This document shows, one piece after another, positions 25,894 to 34,318 of a stretch of DNA of 64,000 nucleotides. Made by a program: the position numbers and the translations under genes. Positions within the stretch are counted from its first letter, which is position 1; each line of letters begins with the position of its first letter. The stretch is from Candidatus Poribacteria bacterium (lineage in GTDB: Bacteria; Poribacteria; WGA-4E; JAJDTR01), in the NCBI GenBank assembly GCA_028820655.1, contig JAPPIK010000051.1, positions 92,539 through 156,538 on the forward strand, in the 5' to 3' direction. Under the pieces are notes generated by a model. It did not search any database and was not told the DNA's origin. It saw nothing but the letters and a program-made list of their open reading frames with translations.

Positions 25894-27570
25894 GTGGGCC
25901 GTATCCACAAAACCCGCATAACCGGGGCCGCCCGCGCCGACATACCCATTACTCGCGCCCGATTCATCCGGGCTTACCCAAAACGCGTACAACTCGCCCA
26001 ATCTGAGATAAAACCTGAACCTCACCGGCTCACCCGCCAGCCCGCCAAGATCCGCTGCCCCTTCCCAATTCACCCGGCGCAACGTCTCATCGCTCCGAAT
26101 CACCTCACAATTCTCTTTCGAGAAAGGAGCGATAACATCCCCGTGCCTATCAAGAACCTCGACCCGCAACTCGCCTTGGTCGCAGTCCGCGTTCACGAAC
26201 AGATGCTTTCCGCTAAACCGAACCGGGCGCGTGGTCAAACTTCCCTCGTCTCGAGTCGATCCCATGGACGCGAATCCGTCGCGCCGCAGAATCGCCAGCC
26301 CGGTGGTGCGTCCGCTTTTTCCGCCGTCCTCGGCACGGCTTACGCCGTTGTAGTACAGGTAAAGCTCATCACCGACGACGATACAACCCCCGCCGACAGA
26401 CTGCACATTTCCCCAGTTCCATGCGCCCCGCTCCTCATTCGCTTTGAACAGCGGCGTCCGATTTGGCCGGTGAAAATGGAATCCGTCGCGGCTGTACCCG
26501 GGCACCACCTCGTTCCGTTTCGGAATCCTCAACCTGTGGGATTCTTCGTTGGGCGGTCCCTGATGCACGCTGAAAAATCCCAACATGAGGCTTTCGTACG
26601 CGATGGCGTCGAAATGGTAGAGTTGCGGACGGATATTGCTGAATTCGGATTTGGGGTGGTGCGGATCCAGTCTGTCAGCCGCAAGCCACGGCACGATTTC
26701 CCCTTCTCTCGCCTCGCTCGACGCCCACGTCAACTTCTCCGGATCGCGGTTTTCGAGATAAGCGCGGCAGCGTCCGTCGCTTCCCCAATGGTATCTGATG
26801 TTCGCCACCCACAGCTTCCGAAACGGGTTGAAGTGGGCGTTCGTATGGTCGCCGACATGGCGCCAGGAGGTAACAACCGGCTCGCTCCAGTGGATGCCGT
26901 CAGCCGAATAGAGGAGCGAGAAGAAAAAATCGTTGATGTTGTTGGGCCACAGATAGGTTAGGAAGAGTTTGTACCGCCTGTCCGGGTCGGTCTTCTCGTA
27001 ATCGATCCAAACGCTGGTCGTATCGCAGCTAAAGTATGTTCCCGGTTCCCACGGATCGGAGTGTTCCAGAACCAGATTTGTGCCATCCACGACATCGAGC
27101 AGCGGTTTCTCCCAGTGAATCCCGTCTTTGGAGGTGGCGTAGCCGACGCCGTGCCTGACATTGTGCCAGTTCTTGAAAACTCCTTCGCTCGAATCGTACC
27201 AAAGACCGCCGCTGTAGCTCGGCACATCGAGCACGGGGTTGCGCGGATGCATCCTCGCCGAATGAAACGTCCGATCCAGGCTCGTGTCCTCAATCAGGAA
27301 ATCGTCGACGAACAGTTGCCGCCCCACGTCAATCGGAATAACATCCGGCGGGTTCTCCAGATAGGGAACCGGCATCGGTTTCCCGGTCGGCTCGCCATGA
27401 TTCGGCGGCCACGGCACGGGCAATTCAATCCCGTTATATAGCGTTTCGCTTAGTGATCCTTCAGTATTCATCATCAACACCAGACATACGGTTGCGCTCA
27501 AGTATCTGCAGATTCCCCCAAATCTAGCGTGGAAGAATCGGGTCAGTGATAGGTTCATCAATTTTTTCAT
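25888..27570 (-). CDS. Secreted beta-propeller (GH32/43-like) protein, copy 2
   Basis: About 560 residues. The N-terminus is uncertain: ATG at 27570 (MKKLMNLSLTRFFHARFG) or at 27558, both overlapping the 3' end of the lipoprotein gene, followed by a hydrophobic stretch (LSATVCLVLMM) that could be a signal peptide. It has QLFVDDFLIEDTSLDRTFH, blade motifs SKDGIHWEKP and SADGIHWSEP, a YSRDGFHFHRP variant and the C-terminal beta-sandwich ending RFRFYLRLGELYAFWV, as in the three paralogs. A ~25-residue glycine-rich tail then ends exactly at the TAG of a REP head, so the natural C-terminus may have been altered. Function as an exported glycan-active protein is inferred. Confidence 0.72.
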   Translation of the reverse strand: MKKLMNLSLTRFFHARFGGICRYLSATVCLVLMMNTEGSLSETLYNGIELPVPWPPNHGEPTGKPMPVPYLENPPDVIPIDVGRQLFVDDFLIEDTSLDRTFHSARMHPRNPVLDVPSYSGGLWYDSSEGVFKNWHNVRHGVGYATSKDGIHWEKPLLDVVDGTNLVLEHSDPWEPGTYFSCDTTSVWIDYEKTDPDRRYKLFLTYLWPNNINDFFFSLLYSADGIHWSEPVVTSWRHVGDHTNAHFNPFRKLWVANIRYHWGSDGRCRAYLENRDPEKLTWASSEAREGEIVPWLAADRLDPHHPKSEFSNIRPQLYHFDAIAYESLMLGFFSVHQGPPNEESHRLRIPKRNEVVPGYSRDGFHFHRPNRTPLFKANEERGAWNWGNVQSVGGGCIVVGDELYLYYNGVSRAEDGGKSGRTTGLAILRRDGFASMGSTRDEGSLTTRPVRFSGKHLFVNADCDQGELRVEVLDRHGDVIAPFSKENCEVIRSDETLRRVNWEGAADLGGLAGEPVRFRFYLRLGELYAFWVSPDESGASNGYVGAGGPGYAGFVDTAHM

Positions 27571-28030
27571 AGCCCGCGAAGGGGTGAAGGCTTTCACCTT
27601 CAACCAGGAACTTCACTGCCTTAGCTCCGGGCCACTCAGCTAACGAGAGAACAATAGAGTCAATCATCAGCGCCTGCCGCCGCGGATCGTCTGGAAGACC
27701 GGATCTGAATTCCTTTGAGAAATCAGCGTATACGACACGATCCTTAAATGACACCGACAGCAGTTTCGTTCCTTTTGGAATTGCCCTTCGCAATTTAGGA
27801 TCTCCCGGGCCTTTAATCAGGATATTCAGCCCTTTTTCCACGTTGTTGACGAACTGTTTCTCCGCCGATATCTCATATTTCAGCTCTATTAAGCATTTCT
27901 CGGGCGCAAGAGAGGACTCATTAGCGTCAAGGAAGTAAACTGTTGTCTCAAGCATGTCCTTTGAGTCGCACCCATTCGCGATTAGACATAGCCCGAATGC
28001 CGCGAGTACCAGAAGATGCGTTTTAAGCAT
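27524..28030 (-). CDS. GerMN-domain lipoprotein
   Basis: 168 residues from the ATG at 28030, which has AGAGGTGAGGA upstream; earlier codons of the open frame run through hairpins. It has a lipoprotein signal (LLVLAAFGLCLIANGC, Cys21). The mature part has the GerMN pattern: TTVYFLDANESSLAPE, NILIKGP, AIPKGTKLLSVSFKDRVVYADFSKEF, and ALMIDSIVLSLAEWPGAKAVKFLVEGE. GerMN domains occur in envelope lipoproteins as well as spore germination proteins; no spore role is implied here. The end of this gene overlaps the start of the propeller gene, so the two are likely co-translated. Confidence 0.82.
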   Translation of the reverse strand: MLKTHLLVLAAFGLCLIANGCDSKDMLETTVYFLDANESSLAPEKCLIELKYEISAEKQFVNNVEKGLNILIKGPGDPKLRRAIPKGTKLLSVSFKDRVVYADFSKEFRSGLPDDPRRQALMIDSIVLSLAEWPGAKAVKFLVEGESLHPFAGYEKIDEPITDPILPR

Positions 28031-28066
28031 ATTCCTCACCTCTTTCCGAATCGTATGTGATGGGAA

Positions 28067-28202
28067 TCGCGACCTGGAGGCCGCGACCGACATGCACCGA
28101 AAGAGCGGAACACAAAGAATCGCGATCAGGAGATCGCTCCCACAGCGGTTTCCTTTGCCAAAACAGCGAAAACGAAGAATCGCGACCTGGAGGTCGTGAC
28201 TA
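28067..28202 (-). repeat. Three diverged family-A hairpins
   Basis: Near 28067-28092 (degenerate arm), 28118-28143 and 28175-28203, spaced about 50-57 bp in the same orientation. The last one supplies the TAG stop (28202-28200) of the following propeller gene. Confidence 0.75.
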
Positions 28203-29783
28203 CAAGATTTTAAACGCATACAGCTTGGCGTTGCGAATCACGAACCTCAAGCGAAAGGGACGCCGGATATCCGACAGATCCCTGCCCTCCCACCGAACCT
28301 GATGCGAGAGACTGTCATCGGCAATAGCATCGCACGCTTCACTCGAAAACCCGAGTTGCACCTTTTCTTCCGCGTCGAGCACCTCTACGGCAATTTCCCC
28401 GCCGGTGGCATCGGCGTTGATTTCCAAGCAGTTTCCTCTCGCCTCCAGCGGTACGGTTTCCACGACGCCGCGCTCGGCTTGCAGAGCCACCAGGCGATCG
28501 CGGCGCCAACTCACCCTCCCAATTGAAAATAAACTGTCCTTGTTCGGACCGCCGTGCCCGAAGTTTCGTCCGTTGTAATACGCAACCAGTTCGTCGTCAT
28601 GTAGGAATGTGCCGACCGCCGTCATGATTATCATCCCGCCATCGAAAGCGCCCTCGGGACCCAAAGGGATAACCGGACTGCGGTCTTCCAGCCGGTGCCA
28701 CTTCCTGCCGTCGTGGCTGTAGACCAACTGTGCGTCGATGGGACCATCGTCATTCGTGGGTCCCGGCCCCGTGTAGTCGAAGGCGTGCAGAAATCCGAAG
28801 ATTGTCCCATTGTCGCCGTAGACAAACGGCGTCATTCCGTAGAACTGCGTGTTGGGCGGATCCCTCTCGTCGGGGTAGATGACCATCGTTTCATCCCAAC
28901 GCTCCAGATCTCGTCCTTTGCTGATGAGCGCCGTGACAACCCGTTTCCTGCCGCGCTTCCCCACGTAATTGATGTACTCGTAGCGGGGATCGTTTGACCG
29001 ATTGAGACTTCCTGACACGTAACATTCGAGGCTCGGCACATAGCACGCGTTGAAACTTCCTTCGTTGCGCCGATCCACAACGGGTTGCGGCTCCGACCAA
29101 TGGATGCCGTCAGGGGAATAACATGTGCGAACGTCGTGAAACCGTCTGAAAAAACCGATTGCCTTATAACGCCTCTGCGGATCGGGCTCCTCCTCGTCAA
29201 GGAACACGCTGGCGCCGTGAGTGTCGAGCATGATGTTGTTTTCTGCGCCGCCGTCAATTATCCCACCGTTTTCTACGCGATTGAAGTGGCACAACCCCAG
29301 ATCGGGCTTCTCCCAGTGGATGCCATCCGCACTCGTGGCGTACAGTGTCAGATCGCAGTGGATATTTGCGCCCGGGATTTCCAATTCAGGGATAACGAAG
29401 TCGTGTCCGCCGCTCATGCGACTCATGTACCACATGCGATATTGGTCTTGGTGCGGGTCGAACATCACGGTGCCATAGATGAAGATGTGTTTGGCGAAAT
29501 AATCTTCCCCATGATGATAAGCGAATTCCCACGGGTGCTCGGGCATCACGACCGGCTTATCCATCTTGGAACCTTGTTGGACGCGCCGGGAAACCCCATC
29601 TTTGCGATGGATGAGGAGGTCGTCGACGAACAGTTGCGTTTTGTTGCCAATCTGGTGAGGGTCGCCGCCGAGGGCGGTTTCACCCCCTCCGACGCCCACC
29701 ACGGCGCAGCTAACGGGCAAGAACCATCGTGACAACAGCCTATTGACAAGTGAACCAGAATTTGAGAAACCGTTTGATATCAT
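28200..29783 (-). CDS. Secreted beta-propeller (GH32/43-like) protein, copy 3
   Basis: About 527 residues, start taken as the ATG at 29783, giving a signal region (NRLLSRWFLPVSCAVVGVGG). It has KTQLFVDDLLIHRKDGVSRRV, MWYMSRMSGGHDF, SADGIHWEKPDLG, SPDGIHWSEPQP, VYSHDGRKWHRL and a C-terminal beta-sandwich ending RFVIRNAKLYAFKI. It is a close sister of the next gene (29942), which shares PVIPLGPEG(A/S)(F/I)DGGMIIMTA. The stop is the TAG of a hairpin head, directly after KIL. The frame extends upstream of 29783 through a repeat; that part is not counted. Probable exported glycan-active protein. Confidence 0.78.
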   Translation of the reverse strand: MISNGFSNSGSLVNRLLSRWFLPVSCAVVGVGGGETALGGDPHQIGNKTQLFVDDLLIHRKDGVSRRVQQGSKMDKPVVMPEHPWEFAYHHGEDYFAKHIFIYGTVMFDPHQDQYRMWYMSRMSGGHDFVIPELEIPGANIHCDLTLYATSADGIHWEKPDLGLCHFNRVENGGIIDGGAENNIMLDTHGASVFLDEEEPDPQRRYKAIGFFRRFHDVRTCYSPDGIHWSEPQPVVDRRNEGSFNACYVPSLECYVSGSLNRSNDPRYEYINYVGKRGRKRVVTALISKGRDLERWDETMVIYPDERDPPNTQFYGMTPFVYGDNGTIFGFLHAFDYTGPGPTNDDGPIDAQLVYSHDGRKWHRLEDRSPVIPLGPEGAFDGGMIIMTAVGTFLHDDELVAYYNGRNFGHGGPNKDSLFSIGRVSWRRDRLVALQAERGVVETVPLEARGNCLEINADATGGEIAVEVLDAEEKVQLGFSSEACDAIADDSLSHQVRWEGRDLSDIRRPFRLRFVIRNAKLYAFKIL

Positions 29784-29903
29784 TTTCTGTGCGTAATTGG
29801 TAAGTATATCTATGTTCCTTCTTTCAACGAAAGTTGCAGTTCTTGTAGGGGACGGCCCCCGTGCCATCCCGTGATGGCTGGTTTGATGCGCACCCACCTG
29901 CTC

Positions 29904-29927
29904 GGTCCGGATTGACAAATCCGGACC
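29904..29927 (+). repeat. Perfect 10-bp hairpin
   Basis: GGTCCGGATT and AATCCGGACC with a 4-nt loop GACA, in the spacer between two propeller genes on the minus strand, 15 bp outside the stop region of copy 4's upstream neighbour. It is not followed by a T-run, so a terminator role is doubtful; another REP-like family is more likely. Confidence 0.6.
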
Positions 29928-29941
29928 GCACACTTGCTGCG

Positions 29942-31537
29942 TTATTGGATTCTAAACGCATACAACTTGGCGCGGCTCATCAGGAACCTCAAACGGAACG
30001 GACGCCGGACTTCCGACAGATCCTTGCCCTCCCACCGAACCTGATGCGAAAGGCTGTCATCGTCGATAGGGTCGCACGCATCACGTGGAAATCCCGGTTG
30101 CACATTCCCCTCCGCATCGAGCACCTCTACCGCGATCTTTCCACCCGTTGCGTCCGCGTTGATTTCCAGGCGGTTTCCCGTCGTCTCCAGCGGTACGGTC
30201 TCCACGATGCCGCGTTCGGTGCCGGCATGCAAAGCCACCAGCCGGTCGCGCCGCCAACTCGCCCTGGCAATCGTGAAGTGACGATCCTTAACCGGCGCGC
30301 CGTGCCCGGTGTTCCCTGCCGTATAGTATGCGACCAGCTCGTCGCCGTGAGTGGATGTACCGAGCGCCGTCATGATTATCATCCCGCCGTCGATAGAGCC
30401 CTCGGGTCCCAAAGGGATAACCGGGCTTCTGTCTTCCGTGCGGCGCCACTCCCTGCCGTCGCGGCTGTACACCAATTGCACGTCGATCGGCCCATCGTCG
30501 TTGGCTGGTCCGGGACCTGTGTAATCGAACACGTGAAGAAATCCGAAGATGAACCCGTTGTCGCCGTAGGTGAACGGCGCCATGCCATAGAATTGCGTGC
30601 TGGGCAGATCATGCTCGTCGGGATAGATGACCATTGTCTCCTCCCAACGCTCCAAATCCCGCCCCTCGCTGATGAGCGCCGTGACAACCCGTTTCCTGCC
30701 GCGTTGCCCTTCGTGATTGACGAACTCGTGGCGCGGATCGTTTGACCGTATGACACTCCCTGCCACGTAACGGCGAAGTCCCGGAACGTAACAGGCGTTG
30801 AAAGATCCCTCGTTACGTCTTTCGGCGGCAGGCTGCGGTTCCGACCAATGCACCCCGTCGGGAGAGTGGCATATCCGTATCTCCTCAAACCGTCTGATAA
30901 AACCGATCGCCTTGTAACGCTTATGGGGATCTGGCTCCTCCAGGTCGAGAAACACGCTGGCGCCGTGAAAATCGAGCATGATGTTATTCTGCGTGTCGCC
31001 AACGATGATCTCTCCGCTGCCGGATAGGCGGTTGAAGTGGCATAACCCGAGATTGGGCTTCTCCCAGTGGATGCCGTCCGTGCTCGTAGCGTACAGTGTC
31101 AAGTCTCGGTGAATGTTGCCGCCGCCCGGGATTTCCTGTTCCGGGATAGCGAAATCGTGCCTGTAGCTCATGCGACTCATGTACCACATGCGGTACTTGC
31201 CTTGGAGAGAATCGTAAAACACGGTGCCGTAGACGTAGATGCGTTTCCCGACCCCATCGTCCTCCGGATGGTACGAAAACTCCCACGGGTGCTCGGGCGT
31301 CAACACCGGCTTCTCCATCTTTACCGCCTGCTGGACACGGCGCGCGATCCCCTCCTTATGATGAATCAGGAGGTCGTCGACAAACAACTGCGTTTTCGTG
31401 CCGATCCTGTGGGGTTCGCCGCCAAAGACAACGCTGGCGCACGCCATCCCGATCACGACGCAACCAACAAGCAAAAACCCTCGTGACAACAACCTATTGA
31501 CGAGAGAAAATAAATCCGACAAACAACTTAAAATCAT
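29942..31537 (-). CDS. Secreted beta-propeller (GH32/43-like) protein, copy 4
   Basis: About 531 residues from the ATG at 31537; the open frame continues 125 codons upstream but that stretch is out-of-frame sequence of the neighbouring PhyH gene and repeats. The signal peptide is NRLLSRGFLLVGCVVIGMA. It has KTQLFVDDLLIHHKEG, MWYMSRMSYRHDF, STDGIHWEKPNLG, SPDGVHWSEPQP, VYSRDGREWRR and the ending RFLMSRAKLYAFRI. It is collinear with copy 3, a tandem duplication 158 bp apart. Together with copies 1 and 2 it defines a four-member family in 32 kb. Role inferred as binding or hydrolysing a polysaccharide outside the cytoplasm. Confidence 0.78.
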   Translation of the reverse strand: MILSCLSDLFSLVNRLLSRGFLLVGCVVIGMACASVVFGGEPHRIGTKTQLFVDDLLIHHKEGIARRVQQAVKMEKPVLTPEHPWEFSYHPEDDGVGKRIYVYGTVFYDSLQGKYRMWYMSRMSYRHDFAIPEQEIPGGGNIHRDLTLYATSTDGIHWEKPNLGLCHFNRLSGSGEIIVGDTQNNIMLDFHGASVFLDLEEPDPHKRYKAIGFIRRFEEIRICHSPDGVHWSEPQPAAERRNEGSFNACYVPGLRRYVAGSVIRSNDPRHEFVNHEGQRGRKRVVTALISEGRDLERWEETMVIYPDEHDLPSTQFYGMAPFTYGDNGFIFGFLHVFDYTGPGPANDDGPIDVQLVYSRDGREWRRTEDRSPVIPLGPEGSIDGGMIIMTALGTSTHGDELVAYYTAGNTGHGAPVKDRHFTIARASWRRDRLVALHAGTERGIVETVPLETTGNRLEINADATGGKIAVEVLDAEGNVQPGFPRDACDPIDDDSLSHQVRWEGKDLSEVRRPFRLRFLMSRAKLYAFRIQ

Positions 31538-31557
31538 CTTCTGTAAAATATACCAGC

Positions 31558-31648
31558 AAGCGAGTGGATAGCGAGCGCGGTAGAAATCCGATAGGGATCT
31601 TCTCCAGGCCGCGATTTCCCACTGGTCACTAGCCACTGACCACTTCTT
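31558..31648 (+). repeat. Module repeat with family-A arm, and CACTGGTCAC block
   Basis: A ~35-nt module copy (GCAAGCGAGTGGATAGCGAG...) ends in GGGATCTTCTCCAGGCCGCG, a family-A 3' arm, without a GTAGG head. It is followed at 31619 by CACTGGTCACTAGCCACTGA, the inverted form of the block beside the PhyH genes. Confidence 0.7.
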
Positions 31649-31653
31649 CCCCG

Positions 31654-32439
31654 CTATGCATTCGCCGCCGGACGATATTCCGGTATCACCTCGGGATAGC
31701 GCACCCCCGAATTCGTGTTGTACGTGTCCGCATGAACATACGCGATGCTGAACGCACGGCGAGGACGGTTTGTGGTGTTCACCAGCGACGAATGCAACAT
31801 ATGGTTTTTGAAGAGGACGACTTCCCCCTTCTCCATCTCCATGAAAACCCGCTTTTCCGGGGGCGCGTATTTCCGTATCGTCTCCTCCGTTTTCACCCCC
31901 TCCAGCGGGCACTCCTTGTGCGAATAGGGGATAACCATGAGACAGCCGTTTTCCCGGGTCTGCGGGTCGAGCGCGGTGTAGACCGTGATCTCTTCGGGAA
32001 TGCTAAGGTTCCAGCCGGTATCCTTGTGCCAATTCTTCGATACACCGCCCTCGGCGGGTTTGTTGAAGAACATTGCCCGGAACACGCTCACCCTGTCCCC
32101 GATCTTCTTGCGGGTAATGTCCCTGAAAAGCGGATTACGGATATAGCCGCGGAACAGCGGATCCATCTCCAGTTCTTGAATCTTCCGGTACTTCAACGAA
32201 CTGCCCTTGTGATTTCCGCTGAAATTCACCTTGTCACGGTCATCGGACGCCGACGGACAGAGTTGCATCTGCATGCCCTCGTAGCGAATATCCCCGAGCA
32301 TAATCTGATCGATTCGATCGCAGAGCGCGTCAATCTGTTCCTCCGGCGCTACCACACCCAACCGCACGAACCCGATGTCCTCAAACTCCCTCCATTCCGC
32401 TTCGGTTACCGTGCTGGTCTGCCTCAAATTGGTATTCAT
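31654..32439 (-). CDS. Phytanoyl-CoA dioxygenase (PhyH) family protein, copy 4
   Basis: 261 residues with the canonical iron site KNWHKDTGWN (His-x-Asp) and distal histidine in LFKNHMLHSSLVNTTNRPRR, where the following arginines suit 2-oxoglutarate binding. ENGCLMVIPYSHKECPL is the typical core. Full length for the family. AGGAGGG lies ~14 nt before the ATG, longer than usual. It belongs to a third PhyH subtype in this window, distinct from 6708/10118 and 23578. It is the first minus-strand gene of a possible operon with the propeller genes downstream. The substrate is unknown. Confidence 0.9.
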   Translation of the reverse strand: MNTNLRQTSTVTEAEWREFEDIGFVRLGVVAPEEQIDALCDRIDQIMLGDIRYEGMQMQLCPSASDDRDKVNFSGNHKGSSLKYRKIQELEMDPLFRGYIRNPLFRDITRKKIGDRVSVFRAMFFNKPAEGGVSKNWHKDTGWNLSIPEEITVYTALDPQTRENGCLMVIPYSHKECPLEGVKTEETIRKYAPPEKRVFMEMEKGEVVLFKNHMLHSSLVNTTNRPRRAFSIAYVHADTYNTNSGVRYPEVIPEYRPAANA

Positions 32440-32953
32440 GGCCGTCGCGAACCCTCCTGTTTATGTTATAGACGGTTTTACAGCAATCTCGTGTATGTTG
32501 AAGAGACGTCCCGCACCGTTCCTCCCGTCGTTGGCATACGAAACCTCTCAAATAATGCTATAACTTTCAGTCTTTTGTAGGGTGCGCACTGCGCACCAGC
32601 CTTTGACAATGATAGCAGCACTCAAGCGACTGGCAATCTACGCCGCCCAGCCTCAATCGAGTTCTTCACCCAATCTCTGTGTTCCGGAAAATAACTATCA
32701 CTTTCAGAATCGAATCAGGTATACTCTAGAGTTAAATTCTGCGGTTGCGACCGTCGCGAGAAAAACTCGCTCCTACGACTGGTTCTTTCATCGCCAAAAA
32801 GCGTTATCCCGACAGTCGCCGCGCCGCTGCGCGCCGGGATATAATACCGCCGCGATTCTAACAAACTTTCAAACCTGAATCAATACAAAACGTGGAACGA
32901 CCTTGGGAATCGCGCCCAAGCCGGCGTGCCGTCACGATTGCACGGAGTCAACA
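32440..32953. repeat. Divergent-gene spacer with family-B and variant hairpins
   Basis: A 514-bp region between divergently transcribed genes, so it must hold promoters for both, but none is convincing. 32577-32605 is an intact family-B hairpin (GTAGGGTGCGCACTGCGCAC). 32737-32776 is a variant with TTGCGACCGTCGCG and ACTCGCTCCTAC. Confidence 0.65.
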
Positions 32954-34048
32954 ATGAACCCGCCTAAATTTCGATTTGCCGCGCTAAGCGTCGTCAAGCA
33001 CGACTATGTCCCAATCGGGGTGGCGGCGCACCCCCGTTTCGAGCCTGTGGTCGTCGCCGACGATCCCGATCAACCCGACCGGGTTCATGAACTCAACCAG
33101 AAGTTCGCGGACGACTACGAGATCCCCTATGTCCGGGACGTGGAACGCGCCATCGCCGATTATAACGTGGGGGTCGCGGTCGTCAGTTCGGAGGCGGAAC
33201 GCCACTGCGATTTGAGCGTGCGCGCCGCGGACGCCGGATTGCACATCGTACAGGATAAGCCGATGTCGAACCGCGTGTCCGAGTGCGACCGAGTGGTAGC
33301 GGCGGTCGAACGCAACAACGTCAAGTTCCTGCTCTGGAACCGCAACTACATTCCAGCCCTAATTCAAGCCAAGCAGGTGCTGGATAGCGGTCGGATAGGC
33401 GAGATCTACGCCATCCATTCCGAGTTCTATTTCCCCAAGGACAAAGGACCTCCGAGGGATCCGAGCAAACCCAAGAAACCTCCGGTCAACCGGCTGGAGT
33501 GGCAGAAGGAGGCGCATGCGGCCGGATCCGATGGCGGCAACCGCCCTATGGGAGAACTACAGGTCGAGGGAATCTACCCGCTCGCCTCCATGCGGATGCT
33601 GACCGGGGCGGCTGTACAGAGGGTGTTTGCCCGCACCACCGCGCATTTCCATCAAACCTGCGTGGATAACGACATCGAGGACTTGGCGACCGTTACGTTG
33701 GAGATGGACAAGGGCATACTCGGTACGCTGTGCATCGGTCGCATCGGCGCCGCCAGCCGCTCGCATACGGGCGAGATAAAGACCCGCGTTCTCGGCTCGA
33801 AGGGAGCGCTCGTCATCAATGAGTCGCGTCCCGCAATTCACGTCTACTATAGGGGCCGACCGAGCTCCGACCGTCCGCTTCAGGGCGTCGCCGCCGACAA
33901 CGATTTCAGGCTCCCCCAGAACTTTGCTCAAGCAATCGACACGGATGGCGACACCATCCTCAACGCGCGAGCCGGGCGCGCCATCTGCGCCACCGTCCAA
34001 GCCGCGATGGACTCCGGACGCTCCGGGACCCCGGTGACTGTGTCGTAG
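32954..34048 (+). CDS. Gfo/Idh/MocA-family oxidoreductase, copy 1 (atypical motifs)
   Basis: 364 residues, ATG at 32954 with GGAG 7-8 nt upstream. It matches the Gfo/Idh/MocA fold along its length: VVADDPDQPDRVHELNQ, AVVSSEAERHCDLSVRAADAGLHIV and QDKPMSN in place of the usual EKP(L/M). The N-terminus (KFRFAALSVVKHDYVPIGVA) lacks the GxGxxG nucleotide-binding loop, so NAD(P) binding may be unusual or lost. Expected role: oxidation or reduction of a sugar, cyclitol or sugar acid. The stop TAG is part of a family-B hairpin head. It is followed by two more family members on the same strand; the one at 35268 is a close sister. Confidence 0.82.
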   Translation: MNPPKFRFAALSVVKHDYVPIGVAAHPRFEPVVVADDPDQPDRVHELNQKFADDYEIPYVRDVERAIADYNVGVAVVSSEAERHCDLSVRAADAGLHIVQDKPMSNRVSECDRVVAAVERNNVKFLLWNRNYIPALIQAKQVLDSGRIGEIYAIHSEFYFPKDKGPPRDPSKPKKPPVNRLEWQKEAHAAGSDGGNRPMGELQVEGIYPLASMRMLTGAAVQRVFARTTAHFHQTCVDNDIEDLATVTLEMDKGILGTLCIGRIGAASRSHTGEIKTRVLGSKGALVINESRPAIHVYYRGRPSSDRPLQGVAADNDFRLPQNFAQAIDTDGDTILNARAGRAICATVQAAMDSGRSGTPVTVS

Positions 34049-34318
34049 GGTGCGCATCGCGCACCAGCCTTTGAAACACCAGCATTGCGACAGGAACCTC
34101 TTCCTGTAGGACTTATCAAGGACCAGATATGAAACGATCAACTGGACGAATAGGTCAACTGACCTAATAGGATCACTATAGGTGCCTTATGGATACCCCG
34201 CCCTTGTGCCGTCCCGATTGAACAGCCATCGGGGTTGTCCTTACAAAAAAAAATTATGAAAACCCATCACATCAATACCTGTGCAGTACGTAAAACCTAA
34301 CACGGAGGTACAGATCCT
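34046..34318. repeat. Family-B hairpin and short spacer
   Basis: 34045-34075 is a family-B hairpin, GTAGGGTGCGCATCGCGCAC plus CAGCC, whose TAG is the stop codon of the preceding gene. The rest of the spacer has a degenerate second arm (CACCAGCATTGCG) and no promoter that I can support. Confidence 0.7.

Noticed and set aside
28031..28219. 63-codon N-terminal extension of the GerMN lipoprotein
   Set aside because: It is translated REP sequence; a ribosome site and lipoprotein signal start at 28030.
31538..31912. 125-codon N-terminal extension of the fourth propeller protein
   Set aside because: It covers repeats and out-of-frame sequence of the PhyH gene; the signal peptide begins at 31537, as in its sister.
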